From Luminiphilus sp. (GTDB taxonomy: Bacteria > Pseudomonadota > Gammaproteobacteria > Pseudomonadales > Halieaceae), in contig JAHEJH010000040.1 in NCBI GenBank assembly GCA_024638905.1, forward strand, positions 1 to 7,828: DNA of 7,828 nucleotides, given 5' to 3'. The translations under genes and the position numbers were made by a program. The notes under the pieces are model-generated. The model did not search any database. It saw nothing but the letters and a program-made list of their open reading frames with translations, and was not told the DNA's origin. Below are positions 5,909-7,828 of the stretch, in pieces (the stretch's first letter is position 1; the number at the start of each line of letters is the position of its first letter).

Positions 5909-7597
5909 TTAGTGGTAGCACCGGTACTTCGACATCTTGCCCACGCCAGCATTGAAGGTATTGGTTGGATCCAGCTCACGATAAAACGCTGCGTGATCGG
6001 GCTCGGCGCAATACAAATGCCCCACGTTATGCTCAGCGGGATATTTGGCGCCGATGCCGTCGAGTAAAGACATCATTCGCTCTGTTACTGCTTCCGGGTC
6101 CACCCCGGCCTTCACCACAAAGTCCCAATGAAATACATGACACATAAAGTGGCCGCCGCGGTAAGGCGCCGCAAATTGATCGAGCAGATCCTCAGGCAAG
6201 AACTCATACCAACTCGCATAATTACGCGGCAGCGCCACATCAAACGCCAAGATGCCGTTGGTCTCTTTCGCGTGAATCAGGTTGTAACGTGCCGGGGACC
6301 CCCCTGCGACCATGCGATGTAACAACGCGGCCTCGCCCTCTTTGGGCGAACACTCGAAAAACGCCCCAGCATCTCCCTCTCTGGTGACGTCATGGAGCAC
6401 CTGCCGCATCTCGGCAATGGCCGTGTCTGCACCCACCAGGATCAGATGGTGCTCGTAGCTTTGACGATACTCGCGCATCCGTTTAGGCAAATGATCTGGC
6501 CACCACTGTGACAATCTCTGCAACAGATGATCGGCGGGGCGATTGGGAAGACCCGGTATTTTCTCGAGCCAGCGATCTAACGCCGCCTTAATGCGAAAGA
6601 GCCGCGGCAAAAAATCGGTGCCGAGGTACTTGATGAGCAAGAACGTGTCTTTGCAGTAACGGTCCGCGCCGTCGAACCAACTCTGGTGCATATACTCGCC
6701 CATCTCGGGCAGCTCTGCGCCCTCAGAGAGAAGGCGCCGGCGGATCTCGTTCAGCTGCTCAGGGTCATTGGTGCCGACATAAAACACCTGCTCCGCCTTG
6801 GGCTTGTCGAAGGTATCGACCCGCACTGCAAACACCGCCAGCTTACCCGCACTGCCGCTCGCCTCGTGAAGCCTACGCTGGTCGGCATTGAAGCGGGCCG
6901 GTGTCGGATCTTCGATCTCGCGCACGCGTTCAATGTATTCGGGGTCAGAGGCTAAGCCACCATCGAGTGTTGCGGCTTCTAGATCAAACCGGCCCGCGTC
7001 GAGGTTACCCAGCATCTCCTCGGGGGTTTCACCTAATTCGATACCCAGATGATTGACCAGCTCAAGCTCGCCCTGCTCTGTGAGCCGGGCAAAAAGAGCC
7101 AGCTCGGTATAGGCTGGGCCCCGCTTCACCAGGCTGCCACCCGAGTTATTACAGATCCCGCCGATGACCGAGGCACCAATACAGGAAGAACCAATTACCG
7201 AATGAGGGTTTTTGTCAAAGGGCGCCAGCATCTCTTCCAGCCGATACAGCGTCCCGCCAGCAAAAACCAGCGCCTGCTGCGCGTCGCACAGGGGTAGGCA
7301 GGTATCGAGTTTGAGGGTGCTGATGATCACGATCTCACGATCGTAGTCGTCCCCGTCTGGCGTTGAACCGCCGGTGATGCCCGTGTTGGCGGCTTGGCAG
7401 ATGACAATGCAATCGGCCGCCACAGCGGCCTTGAGTACTTTCCAGAAAGCCAGCAGCGAGGCGGGCTCAAAGACCGCCAGAGCGGAGCCCTGACCGTAGC
7501 GGATGCCCGTGGTGAAACGTTTGATCTGGTGCGTCTCGCGAAGCACCCGCATATCGGGCACTTCGGCGGTGAGTTCGTCGATCCAGCGGGTATCCAT
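5909..7597 (-). CDS. dld: Quinone-dependent D-lactate dehydrogenase (FAD, membrane-associated)
   Basis: 562 residues (E. coli Dld is 571). Oxidises D-lactate to pyruvate and passes electrons to the respiratory quinone pool at the inner face of the membrane. The FAD-binding PCMH-type domain covers about residues 30-240, with QAANTGITGGSTPDGDDYD (68-86), HSVIGSSCIGASVIGGICNN (132-151) and GGSLVKRGPAYTE (153-165), all very close to what I recall of E. coli Dld. A distinct membrane-binding region follows, then the C-terminal YPAEHNVGHLY and DPTNTFNAGVGKMSK motifs. The ATG at 7595-7597 is the only good start, since a stop lies 15 nt upstream in frame; the ribosome site is poor (GAG only 3 nt away). 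Preceded by a ThuA-like gene 71 nt upstream on the same strand, and convergent with the TonB receptor. No obvious intrinsic terminator follows its stop; the TGGGC repeat does. Confidence 0.96.
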   Translation of the reverse strand: MDTRWIDELTAEVPDMRVLRETHQIKRFTTGIRYGQGSALAVFEPASLLAFWKVLKAAVAADCIVICQAANTGITGGSTPDGDDYDREIVIISTLKLDTCLPLCDAQQALVFAGGTLYRLEEMLAPFDKNPHSVIGSSCIGASVIGGICNNSGGSLVKRGPAYTELALFARLTEQGELELVNHLGIELGETPEEMLGNLDAGRFDLEAATLDGGLASDPEYIERVREIEDPTPARFNADQRRLHEASGSAGKLAVFAVRVDTFDKPKAEQVFYVGTNDPEQLNEIRRRLLSEGAELPEMGEYMHQSWFDGADRYCKDTFLLIKYLGTDFLPRLFRIKAALDRWLEKIPGLPNRPADHLLQRLSQWWPDHLPKRMREYRQSYEHHLILVGADTAIAEMRQVLHDVTREGDAGAFFECSPKEGEAALLHRMVAGGSPARYNLIHAKETNGILAFDVALPRNYASWYEFLPEDLLDQFAAPYRGGHFMCHVFHWDFVVKAGVDPEAVTERMMSLLDGIGAKYPAEHNVGHLYCAEPDHAAFYRELDPTNTFNAGVGKMSKYRCYH

Positions 7598-7604
7598 GGG
7601 CTCA

Positions 7605-7618
7605 GTCAGTTGTCAGTT
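7605..7618. repeat. Two tandem copies of a 7-bp unit before dld
   Basis: GTCAGTT occurs twice back to back (AACTGAC on the dld strand), ending 7 nt upstream of the dld start codon, where a ribosome site would be expected. May be a small regulator site or chance. Confidence 0.4.
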
Positions 7619-7621
7619 AAA

Positions 7622-7661
7622 GCGGCACTAGGGCCGCAAGCGTCCCCGGATCGAACCGGGG
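7622..7661 (-). terminator. Two consecutive hairpins between the ThuA-like gene and dld
   Basis: Read leftward, a 6-bp stem CCCCGG/CCGGGG (7644-7661, 6-nt loop) begins 7 nt after the ThuA-like stop, followed by GCGGC/GCCGC (7622-7637, 6-nt loop) and a short TTTAA. The first has no T-tract and the second only three T, so they may attenuate rather than fully stop transcription into dld, or protect the 3' end of the upstream message. Confidence 0.45.
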
Positions 7662-7668
7662 ATTTAGA

Positions 7669-7828
7669 TTACTGAATACCCCAGGCGATGCCACGCCGGA
7701 GCAGCTCGTAGAACACAGGTAGATCCCAACTGCCCCGCTCAAGCTCCGGATATTCATCGACCAAAGGCTGCATGTCGTAGGTAGATCTGCAGTGCCCAAG
7801 TGTAAAGTACAGCACTGTGCCTTTCTCG
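7669..7828 (-). CDS. C-terminal 52 residues of a ThuA-domain-like protein (partial)
   Basis: An open frame enters from the right edge and stops at TAA (7669-7671). The 52 visible residues contain VLYFTLGHCRSTYDMQP, then ERGSWDLPVFYELLRRGIAWG. This pattern (a YxxLGH strand and loop, then a helix with LLRRGIxW at the extreme C-terminus) is what I recognise from ThuA-like (class I glutamine amidotransferase-fold, trehalose-utilisation type) proteins, whose function is mostly unproven and often linked to sugar metabolism. No start or N-terminal part is visible. Same strand as dld and 71 nt upstream of it, so the two may be co-transcribed through the intervening hairpins. Another frame on the same strand is open at 7617-7799 but has no family character. 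Confidence 0.72.
   Translation of the reverse strand, partial: EKGTVLYFTLGHCRSTYDMQPLVDEYPELERGSWDLPVFYELLRRGIAWGIQ

Noticed and set aside
951..7597. Methylglyoxal detoxification pathway (VOC as glyoxalase I feeding D-lactate to Dld)
   Set aside because: The VOC protein is a 325-residue double module lacking an evident glyoxalase I metal site, no glyoxalase II is present, and dld lies in a separate convergent unit beyond a strong terminator.
7644..7661. tRNA T-arm or the 3' end of a tRNA (GGTTCGATCC on the minus strand)
   Set aside because: With a 7-nt T-loop the second stem pair becomes G-G, and no acceptor, D or anticodon arms flank it. It folds better as a simple 6-bp hairpin.
7617..7799. 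60-residue minus-strand frame at the right edge
   Set aside because: It overlaps the ThuA-like C-terminus in another frame and runs through the hairpins; the ThuA-like frame has family-typical motifs.

Overview
The window looks like part of the chromosome of a marine-type, heterotrophic gammaproteobacterium (Cellvibrionales/Halieaceae-like; this is an inference from protein style, not a database match). Reasons: moderately high GC, a TonB-dependent receptor whose mature N-terminus carries an LEEVVVTARKR-type TonB box, a quinone-linked D-lactate dehydrogenase that closely follows the E. coli Dld pattern, and compact metabolic operons. I see no rRNA, tRNA, CRISPR, insertion sequence or phage gene.

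Layout. (1) Positions 1-2923, minus strand: a tight three-gene operon read leftward, in the order MDR-type quinone oxidoreductase, double-module VOC/glyoxalase-fold protein, MFS transporter (cut by the left edge). Gaps are 8 nt and then an 8-nt overlap. (2) Positions 2924-3173: a divergent control region with two near-identical copies of a palindromic element, TTG(T/G)TATATCAATA, one beside each transcription unit, plus several inverted repeats between them. (3) Positions 3174-5741, plus strand: an 855-residue TonB-dependent outer-membrane receptor with signal peptide, TonB box, plug, barrel and C-terminal Phe, followed by a strong intrinsic terminator. (4) Positions 5787-5908: a convergent intergenic stretch with a 12-bp palindrome and nine perfect tandem TGGGC units, which also form a canonical G-quadruplex motif. 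(5) Positions 5909-7597, minus strand: dld. (6) Positions 7598-7668: two hairpins and a short repeat. (7) Positions 7669-7828, minus strand: the last 52 codons of a gene resembling ThuA-domain proteins.

How they may work together. The shared operator-like element suggests that the receptor and the QOR-VOC-MFS operon answer to one regulator outside the window. The gene set (outer-membrane uptake, inner-membrane carrier, one oxidoreductase, one VOC-fold protein) reads like a small uptake-and-conversion unit for an unidentified organic compound. The substrate cannot be read from the sequence. The ThuA-like/dld pair points toward the receptor operon from the other side and is separated from it by the terminator, so it is probably an independent unit that feeds D-lactate electrons to the quinone pool.
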